DNA from: Streptomyces coacervatus
GTDB lineage: Bacteria; Actinomycetota; Actinomycetes; Streptomycetales; Streptomycetaceae
Reading direction: 5' to 3'
Length of the DNA stretch: 64,000 nt
NCBI RefSeq assembly: GCF_029223485.1
Contig: NZ_JARHTP010000013.1
Coordinates: 248,001 to 312,000, forward strand
Each line of letters starts with the position of its first letter. Within the stretch, counting starts at the first letter, position 1. The notes beneath the pieces are model-generated. The model did no database searches. It saw only the letters and a program-made list of their open reading frames with translations, and was not told where the DNA came from. Shown piece after piece: positions 44,574 to 53,305 of the stretch. Position numbers and translations under genes: made by a program.

Positions 44574-44789
44574 GCCACTGCTCTGTCGTGCGCGACACCC
44601 CGTCCGAGCTGCGTTGATCAGTTGACATGCCGCACGGCCCGGCCGTCTCCCCCAGGCCGTACAACCTCGCCCAGGATGTGCCGACCACCTCCAGAACCCT
44701 GGTCGTGGGCACTTGTCCCGATGCGTACGACGCCCTTGCCAGGCCGGCCGGCCGGTCCCTCACCGGGATCCCGCTCGGCGAGGGGCGAC

Positions 44790-45383
44790 TCAGGCGTCCG
44801 GTGCGGCGGGAAGCAGGGTGGCGGCCCCGGCCCGCAGGAATGCCATGGCCCCGTCGATGTCGGCGTTCTCCGGGTCATGGCACAGCTCGCTGACGATGGC
44901 TGCCGCGGTGGTGGCCACCATGCGCGGGCCGAAGGCGTCCGGTGCGCTGCCACTCTCTGCGGCGAACAGGCGCGCACCTTCCTGTACGACTTCCGCAAGG
45001 CGTCCATTACTGACCGCTTTGAGCTGCGGATTCAGCTCAAACATGCGCTCGGACAGGTCGTCGAGGTCACTGCGATTGGCGATCTCCTCGCGCAGCCAGT
45101 GCTCGAGCGCGTCCATCGTCAGCCAGCCCTCCCGCCGCTCCCGCAGGGCGGTTCCGAGGCGTTCCGCGAGCGCCTCGGAACGGGCCAGCGCCAGCTCCAG
45201 CTTGGACGGGAAGTACAGCGTGACCGTGCGCGGGGAGACCTCCGCCGCCTCGGCGATGTCGGCGATCGTCGTCGCGTCGAACCCGCGCTCGGCGAAAAGT
45301 TGATACGCGGACCGGAGGATCGCGTCCCGCCGCCGCGCCTTGCTTCGCTCCCGGAGGCCGTCCCGTGGCCCATCAGTCACCAT
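44790..45383 (-). CDS. TetR-family regulator of the MMPL transporter
   Basis: 197 residues. The HTH is typical: RRRDAILRSAYQLFAERGFD, ATTIADIAEAAEVSPRTVTL, YFPSKLELALARSEAL. The C-terminal domain is all-helical. It is divergent from the MMPL transporter at 45538 with 154 bp between starts, a classic repressor-exporter pair. A hyphenated palindrome TTTACCATGCAAGGTGAA at 45392-45409, just before its start, is a possible operator. Confidence 0.9.
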   Translation of the reverse strand: MVTDGPRDGLRERSKARRRDAILRSAYQLFAERGFDATTIADIAEAAEVSPRTVTLYFPSKLELALARSEALAERLGTALRERREGWLTMDALEHWLREEIANRSDLDDLSERMFELNPQLKAVSNGRLAEVVQEGARLFAAESGSAPDAFGPRMVATTAAAIVSELCHDPENADIDGAMAFLRAGAATLLPAAPDA

Positions 45384-45391
45384 GCACAGAC

Positions 45392-45409
45392 TTTACCATG
45401 CAAGGTGAA
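45392..45409. promoter_or_regulatory. Possible TetR operator between tetR and MMPL genes
   Basis: TTTACCATGCAAGGTGAA has 6-bp arms TTTACC/GGTGAA with one mismatch around six bases. It lies nine bases upstream of the tetR start. A further TTTACC half-site follows at about 45411. The assignment is by position and symmetry only. Confidence 0.4.
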
Positions 45410-45537
45410 TTTACCGTCGACTGTAATTATGCCTTAGGGTGCAGACAGCTGGGGTCCCTCATGGGCGCCCACCGCACCCAGGGGATCCATGCGATCCACG
45501 GGTTCCACGGACATCGGAAGACGAAGGGAAGGCGGAC

Positions 45538-47736
45538 ATGGCGTCTCGCCTCTACGCATGGGCGCGGCTGGCGGTGACCCGCCGCGGTCGCGTCATCAGC
45601 GTCTGGCTGCTGCTGCTCGCCGCGATCGGCGGCCTCGGCATCACCATCCACGGCAAGGTGGCCTCGGACTTCACCGTCCCGGGCATCGAGTCCCAGAAGG
45701 CCCAGGACCTGCTGGAAGAGAAGTTCCCGGACGCTGCGGGCGGTGTGATCCGCGTCGTGTACGCGGCACCGAAGGGCAGCACCCTGACCGAGGCGAAGAC
45801 CGAGGCGGCCATCGAGACCGGGCTGGGGAAGGCCGCCAAGATCTCCGGGGTCGTACAGGTAAGCGACCCGTTCAAGACCAGGACGATGGCCGCCGACAAA
45901 CGGATCGGCTATGCCGACGTCCGTTTCCGGCAGGCCGCCGCCGACGTCACCCAGCAGGCAAAGGACTCCCTGAGCAGCGCCATGACTCAGGCGCGGAAGG
46001 CCGGTCTGGAGGTCGAGTACGGCGGAACGGCCATGAAGCCCCAGACCAAGGTCGGCGGGCCGGCCGAACTCGTCGGCGTGGTGATCGCCCTCGTCATCCT
46101 GGCCCTCACCCTCGGCTCGCTGGTGGCGGCCGGGCTGCCGCTGTTGACCGCCGTGGTGGGCGTGGCCATCGGTGTGCTGGGCGTGAAGTTCATCTCGACG
46201 TGGGTGGAGATCACCGGCACGTCCACCGTGCTGGCGCTGATGATCGGTCTCGCGGTGGGCATCGACTACGCCCTGTTCATCATCTCCCGCCACCGTGAAC
46301 AGCTCGCCGATCCCGACATGGACGCCGAGGAGTCCATCGCCCGGGCCGTGGCGACGGCGGGCAGTGCGGTCGTGTTCGCCGGCGCGACGGTCATCATCGC
46401 CCTGGCGGCACTGTCCGCCACCGGCATCCCGTTCCTGGCCGTGATGGGCCTGTCGGCCGCCGCCACGGTGCTGATCGCCGTCCTCATCGCGATCAGCCTG
46501 GTGCCTGCCGTACTCGGCTTGTTCGGCGACCGGCTCCGTCCCCGCGCCAAGAAGCCCCGCCCCGGCCGCCGCGAACGCGTCCCCGGCGCCTGGGGCCTGG
46601 CCTGGGCCCGGACGGTCACCCGCAGGCCCCTGATCGTCCTGCTGGTGGGTGTGGTCGCCCTGCTCGCGCTCGCCCTGCCCGCCCGCAACCTGCGCCTCGG
46701 GCTGCCCAGTTACGCCTCGAACCCCACCTCCAGCACCCAGCACAAGAGCTACGACCTGCTGTCGAAGGGCTTCGGACCGGGCTTCAACGCCACCCTCGTC
46801 GCCGTCGTCGAGACGAAGGGCATACCCGCCGGGGACGTCACGACCACCGTCTCCAGCCTTCGTACGTCACTGGCGAAGGACTCCGACGTGGCGGCCGTCT
46901 CCCAGCCGGTCCCCAACGCCGACAAGAGCCTGTTCGTCATGGCCGTCGTACCGAAGACCGGGCCCGATGCCCAGGCCACCACCGATATGGTCAGCCGCCT
47001 GCGCGACAACGCCCCATCCATCGCCAAGGCCGGCGGCACGCTCTACATCGCCGGTCAGACCGCGGCGGCCATCGACGTCGCACACAAGCTGTCCGGCGCC
47101 CTGCCCGGCTTCGTCGCGATCATCGTGATCCTGGCCCTGCTCCTGCTCACCCTGGCGTTCCGTTCGCTGCTGGTCCCGGTCAAGGCGGCCCTTGGATTCC
47201 TGCTCTCCGTCGCGGCGGCGCTGGGCGCCACGGTCTGGGTCTTCCAGTACGGCCACCTCAACGGCCCGCTCGCCATCCCCTCAGCAGCGCCGGTCACCAG
47301 CTTCCTTCCCGTCCTGCTGATCGGCGTCCTGTTCGGACTCGCCATGGACTACGAGGTCTTCCTCGTCAGTCGTATGCGCGAACACCACGAGAACACCCTG
47401 GACCCGCAACAGGCCGTGGTGCACGGCGTCGCCCGCAGCGGACGCGTCGTGAGCGCCGCCGCGCTCATCATGGCCGCGGTGTTCGCCGGGTTCATCTTCA
47501 ACGAGGACCCCGTCATCAAGTCCATCGGCTTCGCGCTCGCCATCGGCGTCCTCGTCGACGCCTTCGTCGTCCGGATGACTCTCGTTCCCGCCGCGATGGC
47601 CCTGCTCGGCCGCCGCGCCTGGAGCCTGCCGCGATGGCTCGACCGCGCCCTGCCCGATGTGGACATCGAGGGCGCCAATCTGCCCGACCACACCGCGAAG
47701 AAGAACACCGAGCGGACTGAGGTGCCGGTGGGGTAA
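45538..47736 (+). CDS. MMPL-family RND transporter
   Basis: 732 residues from the ATG at 45538, chosen for AAGGGAAGGCGG upstream and the start of the first helix (VISVWLLLLAAIGGLGI). About twelve membrane helices appear in two symmetric halves, with large extracytoplasmic loops after helices 1 and 7. Typical motifs are MIGLAVGIDYALFIISRHRE in the first half and VLLIGVLFGLAMDYEVFLVS in the second, each with the Asp-Tyr pair of the proton path. MMPL proteins in actinomycetes export lipids, siderophores, pigments or antibiotics. The divergent TetR suggests inducible efflux. Confidence 0.92.
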   Translation: MASRLYAWARLAVTRRGRVISVWLLLLAAIGGLGITIHGKVASDFTVPGIESQKAQDLLEEKFPDAAGGVIRVVYAAPKGSTLTEAKTEAAIETGLGKAAKISGVVQVSDPFKTRTMAADKRIGYADVRFRQAAADVTQQAKDSLSSAMTQARKAGLEVEYGGTAMKPQTKVGGPAELVGVVIALVILALTLGSLVAAGLPLLTAVVGVAIGVLGVKFISTWVEITGTSTVLALMIGLAVGIDYALFIISRHREQLADPDMDAEESIARAVATAGSAVVFAGATVIIALAALSATGIPFLAVMGLSAAATVLIAVLIAISLVPAVLGLFGDRLRPRAKKPRPGRRERVPGAWGLAWARTVTRRPLIVLLVGVVALLALALPARNLRLGLPSYASNPTSSTQHKSYDLLSKGFGPGFNATLVAVVETKGIPAGDVTTTVSSLRTSLAKDSDVAAVSQPVPNADKSLFVMAVVPKTGPDAQATTDMVSRLRDNAPSIAKAGGTLYIAGQTAAAIDVAHKLSGALPGFVAIIVILALLLLTLAFRSLLVPVKAALGFLLSVAAALGATVWVFQYGHLNGPLAIPSAAPVTSFLPVLLIGVLFGLAMDYEVFLVSRMREHHENTLDPQQAVVHGVARSGRVVSAAALIMAAVFAGFIFNEDPVIKSIGFALAIGVLVDAFVVRMTLVPAAMALLGRRAWSLPRWLDRALPDVDIEGANLPDHTAKKNTERTEVPVG

Positions 47737-47768
47737 GACCCCTGCCGCCGGCCTCGAATGCAGCCGGC

Positions 47769-47828
47769 GGCGCCTACGCCGCCGGGAGCCGCAGCCGTTC
47801 GGACGCGACTCCCGGCGCGGCAGGCGCC
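47769..47828. terminator. Bidirectional hairpin between MMPL and TetR genes
   Basis: GGCGCCTACGCCGCCGGGAG at 47769-47788 pairs with CTCCCGGCGCGGCAGGCGCC at 47809-47828, with two mismatches in a 20-bp stem. It lies between the convergent stops at 47736 and 47828. Confidence 0.75.
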
Positions 47829-48493
47829 TAGGAGTCACACAGTGCTTCCACCCGCCGGCGGACCGCGTCGAGCAGGAGCTCCAGGCCGAACTCCATCTCC
47901 ACCTCGTGATCGCATACGGCCAGTTCGGTGGCCGCGGCGGCCACCGCGGGCAGCCCGCTGTCGACGAGTTCCTGCTCGCGCATGGCGATCACGCCCGGGA
48001 TGGCGCCGGCGTACGTCGGCGCGGACCCCACCTCTCGCGAGAGCGTCCCGATCAGGAAGGCGATGAAGGCCCGCAGGACATGCACGGCGGCAGCGCCTTC
48101 CAGTCCGGCGCGGTTCAGGAAACGCAGCGCGGCCTCCACCACCGGCATGGCGGCGGGGGCGTTCAGGCGCCGGGTCAGCACCAGGGACGAGGAACGGGGG
48201 TACTCCAGGGCGGCGGTACGGAAGGAGCGAGCGAGAGCACGCAGTCCTTCCTCCCACGAGATGTCGTCGCCCTCGGGGATACGGATCCCGCTGAGGATCA
48301 CGTCCGCCATGGCGTCCAGCACGTCGGCCTTGTCGTCGACGTGGTTGTAGAGCGACATGGTGCGCACGCCCACCGCCGCCGCGATCTTGTGGAGCGACAG
48401 CTTGTCCATCCCCTCCGTCTCGGCCACCACCAGGGCTTTACGCACGATCTCCTCCCTGGTCAGCGGCCCACGGCGGGTCATCCTCTGCGCCAT
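47828..48493 (-). CDS. TetR-family regulator (third of three tandem TetR genes)
   Basis: 221 residues. The HTH reads LTREEIVRKALVVAETEGMD, KLSLHKIAAAVGVRTMSLYN, HVDDKADVLDAMAD. The C-terminal domain is of the TetR_C tetracycline-repressor-like class, with GTLSREVGSAPTYAGAIPGV and ATELAVCDHEVEMEFGLELL. A 17-bp operator, AACTTATCTCATAAGTT, lies 45 bases upstream of the start. Close in sequence to the remnant at 36647-36910 and related to the TetR at 49200-49895. It probably represses itself. Confidence 0.9.
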   Translation of the reverse strand: MAQRMTRRGPLTREEIVRKALVVAETEGMDKLSLHKIAAAVGVRTMSLYNHVDDKADVLDAMADVILSGIRIPEGDDISWEEGLRALARSFRTAALEYPRSSSLVLTRRLNAPAAMPVVEAALRFLNRAGLEGAAAVHVLRAFIAFLIGTLSREVGSAPTYAGAIPGVIAMREQELVDSGLPAVAAAATELAVCDHEVEMEFGLELLLDAVRRRVEALCDS

Positions 48494-48537
48494 CGCCCAT
48501 CCCCTCCGATCAGCGGCGTGTTCTTGCGCCCGTCATC

Positions 48538-48554
48538 AACTTATCTCATAAGTT
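48538..48554. promoter_or_regulatory. TetR operator AACTTATCTCATAAGTT
   Basis: A 17-bp hyphenated palindrome with 7-bp perfect arms (AACTTAT/ATAAGTT) 45 bases upstream of the TetR gene at 48493. It overlaps the last codons of the preceding TetR gene (stop at 48541-48543). The half-site is the same as in the operators at 35.1, 36.9 and 49.9 kb. Confidence 0.75.
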
Positions 48555-49203
48555 TCAAGCTCTGTGAGGGATAGTGGCAGGTCGCGGCTTCGAAGGAAGC
48601 GAGAATCGCCGCCCGCGTCTGCGCCAGTACGGCGGTTCGGGCATCGAGGCCGTCACATCGAAGGGCGACCGCGACACCTTGTACGAGGAAGCGCGTCGCG
48701 AGCTCGCCGGAGACGGGCTCGGGTGGGCGTGGTGAGGAATCGGGAACCAGCACGAGCGTCAGCCGGGACGCGAGGGACTGAAACAGCGCGTTGGGCTCGC
48801 CGCCGACCCCTGCCCCGCGCAGAAGGGGCAACAGGGCCGGACGGCTCTGCGCGAGGGTCATCACCGGACGGAGCACTCCGTCCACGGCACAGGCGGTCGC
48901 CGCGCCGGTTCTCCCGTCCAGGACCCGGGGAGCGACCGCGGTCCGCGAACGCAGTTCTTCCGCGAATCGCTGCAGGAGTCCGTCAAAAACGGCCCGTTTG
49001 TGCGGGAAGTACTGGTAGAGCGTGCCCGGCGAGGCACCCGCCTGTCTCGCGATGGCGTTCATTCCGACGGCGTCCACGCCGAAGGCCGCGATGAGTTCCT
49101 CGGCTGCGTCCAGTATCTGCCCGGCGCGGCGCAGGCCACGCTGCTGCCGCCTTCTGCCCCCTGCGGTTCGTGCATCCACGGCGGCGCCGACGGACATGTT
49201 CAC
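48541..49203 (-). CDS. TetR-family regulator (second of the tandem)
   Basis: 220 residues from a GTG at 49203 that overlaps the TGA of the upstream TetR gene, indicating translational coupling; an ATG at 49197 is the alternative start. The HTH reads RAGQILDAAEELIAAFGVDA, VGMNAIARQAGASPGTLYQY, FPHKRAVFDGLLQRFA. The C-terminal part is helical and unlike its two TetR neighbours, so it is not a simple duplicate. Its ligand and targets are unknown. Confidence 0.88.
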   Translation of the reverse strand: MNMSVGAAVDARTAGGRRRQQRGLRRAGQILDAAEELIAAFGVDAVGMNAIARQAGASPGTLYQYFPHKRAVFDGLLQRFAEELRSRTAVAPRVLDGRTGAATACAVDGVLRPVMTLAQSRPALLPLLRGAGVGGEPNALFQSLASRLTLVLVPDSSPRPPEPVSGELATRFLVQGVAVALRCDGLDARTAVLAQTRAAILASFEAATCHYPSQSLKLMR

Positions 49204-49895
49204 GAGCGCTCCCCCCTCGGCCCTCCGTCGTACGGCACCCCGACCCGCACCGCCAGCCCGGCGATGAGCAGTTCGATGCCGTGCTCGAACTCGGCACGGT
49301 GGTCGCTCACCGCAAGGTAGGGGGCGGCAGCGGACAGGAGCGGATCCCCGACCGCCACCATCTCTTCGACCCGTCGACGGACCTGGTCCGGTTCAACCGC
49401 GCCGACGGTGATGGCCGAGCCGAGTTCCCTCATGATCATGCCGACGGTGAATCCGGCGAAGCTCCGCACCACGTGCACGAGTTCCTGGGGCGGGAGGCCG
49501 AGTTCGGGAAAGCCCGCGAGTGCGCAGCGGATGCTCTCGAGGGCGGCCGGCGACTGTGTCGGCCGGGTGAGCACCAGAGTGAACGCCTTGGGGTGCAGCA
49601 GAGCTGCCGCACGGAAGGCGGCGGCATACGCCCGAGCCCGCTCCTGCCAGGTCCCCGCATCGGAGCCGCTCAGGTCGACCCCGCCCAGCAGTGTCTCCGC
49701 CACGCCGTCCAGCAGGGCGTCCTTGCCAGGCACGTGGTTGTAGAGCGACATCACTTCGACTCCCAGCTCACCCGCGAGCCTCCGCAAGGAGAAGGAGTCC
49801 GGGCCGTCCCGGTCGATCGCCGCCAGGGCGGCTTCGACGACCTTCTCCCGTGTCAGGCCGAGCCGCCTGCCCCGGCCGGTGCCTCGAACCTTCAT
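49200..49895 (-). CDS. TetR-family regulator of the divergent oxidoreductase operon
   Basis: 231 residues from the ATG at 49895. The HTH reads LTREKVVEAALAAIDRDGPD, SFSLRRLAGELGVEVMSLYN, HVPGKDALLDGVAE. The C-terminal domain has IMRELGSAITVGAVEPDQVR and APYLAVSDHRAEFEHGIELL, the same class as the TetR at 47828. It is divergent from the operon at 50020. Two operator-like repeats at 49922-49971 lie between, so it is the probable repressor of that operon and of the tandem TetR genes. Confidence 0.9.
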   Translation of the reverse strand: MKVRGTGRGRRLGLTREKVVEAALAAIDRDGPDSFSLRRLAGELGVEVMSLYNHVPGKDALLDGVAETLLGGVDLSGSDAGTWQERARAYAAAFRAAALLHPKAFTLVLTRPTQSPAALESIRCALAGFPELGLPPQELVHVVRSFAGFTVGMIMRELGSAITVGAVEPDQVRRRVEEMVAVGDPLLSAAAPYLAVSDHRAEFEHGIELLIAGLAVRVGVPYDGGPRGERS

Positions 49896-49913
49896 CAGCC
49901 GCCCTTCCCACCC

Positions 49914-49971
49914 TTGACATGACTTATTGCGTAAGTCTAGCTTGAGGAAACGATGTACATACACCGTAAGT
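49914..49971 (+). promoter_or_regulatory. Promoter with TetR operator pair for the 50020-53288 operon
   Basis: TTGACA at 49914-49919, then ACTTATTGCGTAAGT at 49922-49936 and ACATACACCGTAAGT at 49957-49971, starts 35 bp apart. The first overlaps the spacer between -35 and -10. The whole arrangement, including GTAAGTCTAGCTTGAG, is repeated at 36929-36985. Confidence 0.75.
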
Positions 49972-50019
49972 TTTACAGAATCCTTTCCACGTCGTAAACG
50001 TCGTATCGGAGAACCACTG

Positions 50020-51012
50020 ATGACCAGCACCATGCGGGCGCTCATGGGCGGCGCCGGACCCGAGTGGGAAGTCCGGGACATCGATGTACCAAAACCTGGG
50101 CCGGGACAGATCCGCGTCCGTGTCCGGGCCGCGGCCGTCAACCGGGCGGACCTGTACATGCTGCAGGGCACCTACAACCCCAGGGCGAAGACCAGCGACT
50201 TGTTCATCGCCGGCCTGGAGTTCGCGGGCGAGGTCGACGCAATCGGCGACGACGTGCGCCGCTGGGCTGTCGGTGACCGGGTCATGGGAGTGACCCTGGG
50301 GGCCTTCGCCTCCTACACCCTGGTCGACCACCGGCATGTGATCTCGGTACCGGAGTCCCTGTCGTGGACCGACGCCGCCGCCCTGCCCGTGGCGCTGGCG
50401 ACCGAGCACGACGCCCTCGCCCAGGGCGGATTCGGCCTGAAGCAGAGCGTCCTCATCGTCGGCGCCACCTCCTCGGTCGGCCTGATCGGCGTCCAGCTGG
50501 CCAAGGCCCTCGGCGCGTCCCAAGTCATCGCGACCACCACCTCCGACAGCAAGGTCGACGCCCTGAAGTCCATCGGCGCGGACGTCGTCGTCAACACGTC
50601 GTCCGAGAACCTCGCCGAGGCCGTGGCCGCAGCCACCGGCGGCGCCGGGGCGGATCTCACCCTCGACCACGTGGGCGGACAGCTCTTCGCCGACACCTTC
50701 CTGGCCACACGTGTCGGCGGAACCGTGGTCAACGTCGGGCGGCTCGCGGGCGCCGAATCCACCATCGACCTCAACCAGCTGTCATTCCGTCGGCTCCGCG
50801 TTCTCGGCACCACCTTCAGCGTGCGCACTCCCGACGAACTCGCCGATGCCTGCGCCGCCCTCGGCGCTGATGTCGTACCGGCCATGGAGGAAGGGCGCGT
50901 CCGTGCCGTCGTCGACCGCGTCTTCGCCTTCGACGACGCCAAGGTGGCTGCGGATCACATGCGTTCCAACACGGCCACCGGAAAGATCGTGCTGGAGATG
51001 CCGGCGTCCTGA
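50020..51012 (+). CDS. Zinc-free MDR oxidoreductase (quinone reductase type)
   Basis: 330 residues from the ATG at 50020 with CGGAGAA upstream. The GroES-like half contains GQIRVRVRAAAVNRADLYML and AGLEFAGEVDAIGDDVRRWA. The Rossmann half has SVLIVGATSSVGLIGVQLAK, ATTTSDSKVDALKSIGADVV, and GGAGADLTLDHVGGQLFADT. No structural-zinc cysteines are present. It resembles NADPH:quinone reductases and enoyl reductases. It heads a four-gene operon with VOC, CMD and MBL proteins, suggesting stepwise degradation or detoxification of one small molecule. Confidence 0.88.
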   Translation: MTSTMRALMGGAGPEWEVRDIDVPKPGPGQIRVRVRAAAVNRADLYMLQGTYNPRAKTSDLFIAGLEFAGEVDAIGDDVRRWAVGDRVMGVTLGAFASYTLVDHRHVISVPESLSWTDAAALPVALATEHDALAQGGFGLKQSVLIVGATSSVGLIGVQLAKALGASQVIATTTSDSKVDALKSIGADVVVNTSSENLAEAVAAATGGAGADLTLDHVGGQLFADTFLATRVGGTVVNVGRLAGAESTIDLNQLSFRRLRVLGTTFSVRTPDELADACAALGADVVPAMEEGRVRAVVDRVFAFDDAKVAADHMRSNTATGKIVLEMPAS

Positions 51013-51068
51013 CACCCCCGTCCACACCCATCCTCACGGCCCGTCCTCAAGGAAGAGAGAACCGCACC

Positions 51069-51587
51069 ATGAGCCGCATCTTCGGGCAGATCGCCCAGAT
51101 CGGATACGTCGTCCGCGACCTGCACGCCGCCATGGACTTCTGGGTCGCCCAGGGCGTCGGCCCGTGGTTCTACCAGGAGCCGGTGCAGACGGACTGGTTC
51201 AAGTACCGGGGTGCCGACTCCGGCATGCAGATGGCCGCAGCAGTCGCCAACTCCGGTGACGTACAGATCGAGTTGATCCAGCCGCTCAACGACGAGCCGT
51301 CCCTCTACAAGGACTTCCTGGACGCCGGGCACGAGGGCGCGCAGCACGTCGCCTACTGGACGAAGGACTACCAGGAGCTCTACGACCGCGCCCTGTCTCT
51401 CGGCTACACCGTCGCCCAGGAGGGCGCGATCCAGGGCGGCCGCTTCGCCTACCTCGACACCGAGACGCACCCCGGCACGGTCATCGAGATCTCCGACATC
51501 GGCGGCGCCAAGGGCGAACTCTTCGCCGCGCTACGGGAGATGGCGGCCGCATGGGACGGCACCAACCCCATCAACAAGGTCGGCTGA
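51069..51587 (+). CDS. VOC-superfamily (glyoxalase/dioxygenase-like) protein
   Basis: 172 residues; ATG at 51069 with GGAAGAGAGAA upstream. Two beta-alpha-beta-beta-beta modules are visible: FGQIAQIGYVVRDLHAAMDF with GVGPWFYQEP, and EGAQHVAYWTKDYQELYDRA with GTVIEISDI. The His in AQHVAY and the Glu in VIEI are the usual metal ligands, and Gln/Glu in DVQIELIQPL the first-module pair. It could be a lyase, epimerase or ring-cleaving dioxygenase. It is the second gene of the operon, 56 bases after the reductase. Confidence 0.85.
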   Translation: MSRIFGQIAQIGYVVRDLHAAMDFWVAQGVGPWFYQEPVQTDWFKYRGADSGMQMAAAVANSGDVQIELIQPLNDEPSLYKDFLDAGHEGAQHVAYWTKDYQELYDRALSLGYTVAQEGAIQGGRFAYLDTETHPGTVIEISDIGGAKGELFAALREMAAAWDGTNPINKVG

Positions 51588-51627
51588 AACCGCAGCACGC
51601 AAGAAACGAAGGAGAAGACCGAAGACC

Positions 51628-52137
51628 ATGGAATACCCCGACCTGACCGAACTCCCCGCCGACCTGCAGAAGATCGCCGCCGAGCGGTCCAACGTCAACA
51701 TCTACCGCATGGTGTTCCACTCCCCGGCCCTGGCTCCCGCCTTCCTGCAGATGGCCGACGCGATCTTCCAGGGTGCCCTCCCGCATCCCCTGCGCGAACT
51801 CGCCATCCTCCGGGTCGGACACGTCTACAAGGCGCCGTACGAGATCCACCACCACGAGAACATCGGCCGCCTCCTCGGACTCGATGAGGCCGGCATCGCC
51901 GCCGCGGGTGCCTGTTCGGCCGAGGGACTGACGGAGGAGCAGACGGCGATCCTCTCCCTGACCGACCGGTTGCTGGTGCAGCACACCCTGACCGAGTCCG
52001 ACCGCGCCGAGGCGCTCGCGTTCCTCACCGCCGGGCAGCTCTCCGACCTGGTCCTCACGGTCGGCTTCTACCAACTGGTCTGCAACTTCCTCAACACCTT
52101 CGGCGTGACGACCGAGGGCGAGAAGGCCCCCTACTGA
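51628..52137 (+). CDS. Carboxymuconolactone decarboxylase family (AhpD-like) protein
   Basis: 169 residues; ATG at 51628 with AAGGAGAAG upstream. The CMD helix bundle is clear: LPHPLRELAILRVGHVYKAP followed by YEIHHHENIGRLLGLDEAGI. The CxxC of peroxidatic AhpD is absent (YKAPYEIHHH), so a hydrolase or decarboxylase-like role in ring or lactone degradation is more likely than peroxidase. Third gene of the operon. Confidence 0.85.
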   Translation: MEYPDLTELPADLQKIAAERSNVNIYRMVFHSPALAPAFLQMADAIFQGALPHPLRELAILRVGHVYKAPYEIHHHENIGRLLGLDEAGIAAAGACSAEGLTEEQTAILSLTDRLLVQHTLTESDRAEALAFLTAGQLSDLVLTVGFYQLVCNFLNTFGVTTEGEKAPY

Positions 52138-52187
52138 ACCCGGCTGACACTTCTCCAAGCCCCCGCTCACATCGTCCAGGAGGATCG

Positions 52188-53288
52188 ATGAAGCTCGCCT
52201 GGCAGGACTCCGACGTCCTCGACATGCCCACCCTGGGCACCCGCGTCACCGCCTTCGACGGCCTCACCGAGGTGCCCGGCGGCTACGGCGCCAAACTCGC
52301 GTGGGCCCGCAATCAGGCCAAGGTCTTCCGCAGCGAGTTCACGGCGACCGGTACGCCGGACAGCGTCGCGACCTGCGACCTCATCACGCTGCCGTATCCG
52401 ACCAAGTTCGGCCTGTTCCGGGCCAGTCGGGCGATCGCCCCGTTCCTGTCGATCACCAACCGCATGCTGGTGGTGCGGTGGACGGAGAGCGACGGACGCA
52501 GGCGGGTGCTGCTCTTCGAGCCCAGCGACCACGAACTGGGCCAGAACACGCCGTACTTCGCCGCGCTGATCCGCCGCACCCCAAAGCCGCTGCAGTCCCT
52601 GTTGACCACCGAACACGGCACGGTCCTGGGCCACTTGGCCCGCCTCGGCATCAAGCCGGAGGACGTCGACTACCTTCTCTTCGATCACCTGCACACCCAA
52701 GACCTGCGCCGCTGGGTGGGCACCGTCCGCCCGCAGGCGGACCTCGGCGGCGACGTGCAACCCGCGTTCCCCAACGCCAAGGTCATCGTGCAGCGCCACG
52801 AGCTGATGGCCATGTCTCAGCTGCACCCGCTGCAGCAGCCCTGGTACCAGCCGGAGACGTATCAGGACGTGCGGCCGGACGCGTTCCTCGCCGTCGACGG
52901 TTCACTGATCCTCGGCCCGGGCGTCGCGGTGGTCGAGACCCCGGGGCACGTCCTGGGCAACCAGACCCTTGTCCTCAACACCTCCACCGGCATCTGGGCC
53001 AGCAGCGAAAACGTCATCGCCGCCGAATGCCTGACCCCCGAGCACTCGAAGATGCCGGGCATCGCCCGCTGGGCCCGAACCTGGCAGCAGGAGGTCGTCT
53101 TGAACGCCAACACCATCGAAACGACCGTGGACCAGTACAACTCGCTGGTCATCGAAAAGACCCTGGTCGACCGCTCCCAAACCGACCCCCGCTTCCTGCA
53201 GTTCTTCCCGTCCAGCGAACTGACCGCATCCTGGGCCAACCCGGGAACGTCGCCCACCTTCACTCACAAGGCGATCGCGCACTCATGA
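52188..53288 (+). CDS. MBL-fold-like protein with an altered metal motif
   Basis: 366 residues; ATG at 52188 behind CCAGGAGGATCG. The fold is suggested by VDYLLFDHLHTQDLRRWVGT in place of HxHxDH, VIVQRHELMAM, VAVVETPGHVLGNQTLVLNT for the third metal region, and SSENVIAAE. The canonical Asp-His pair after HxH is Gln-Asp here, so one zinc site is changed. The first 130 residues form an extra N-terminal domain. It ends the operon; a hairpin with a 7-bp GGGGGTG stem follows at 53289. Activity is unknown; ester or lactone hydrolysis is possible. Confidence 0.7.
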   Translation: MKLAWQDSDVLDMPTLGTRVTAFDGLTEVPGGYGAKLAWARNQAKVFRSEFTATGTPDSVATCDLITLPYPTKFGLFRASRAIAPFLSITNRMLVVRWTESDGRRRVLLFEPSDHELGQNTPYFAALIRRTPKPLQSLLTTEHGTVLGHLARLGIKPEDVDYLLFDHLHTQDLRRWVGTVRPQADLGGDVQPAFPNAKVIVQRHELMAMSQLHPLQQPWYQPETYQDVRPDAFLAVDGSLILGPGVAVVETPGHVLGNQTLVLNTSTGIWASSENVIAAECLTPEHSKMPGIARWARTWQQEVVLNANTIETTVDQYNSLVIEKTLVDRSQTDPRFLQFFPSSELTASWANPGTSPTFTHKAIAHS

Positions 53289-53305
53289 GGGGGTGAGCCA
53301 CCCCC
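53289..53305. terminator. Short GC hairpin after the MBL-like gene
   Basis: GGGGGTG at 53289-53295 pairs with CACCCCC at 53299-53305 around a three-base loop, directly after the stop. It probably ends the 50020-53288 operon. The 240 bases from here to the IS630-type element show no supportable gene. Confidence 0.6.
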
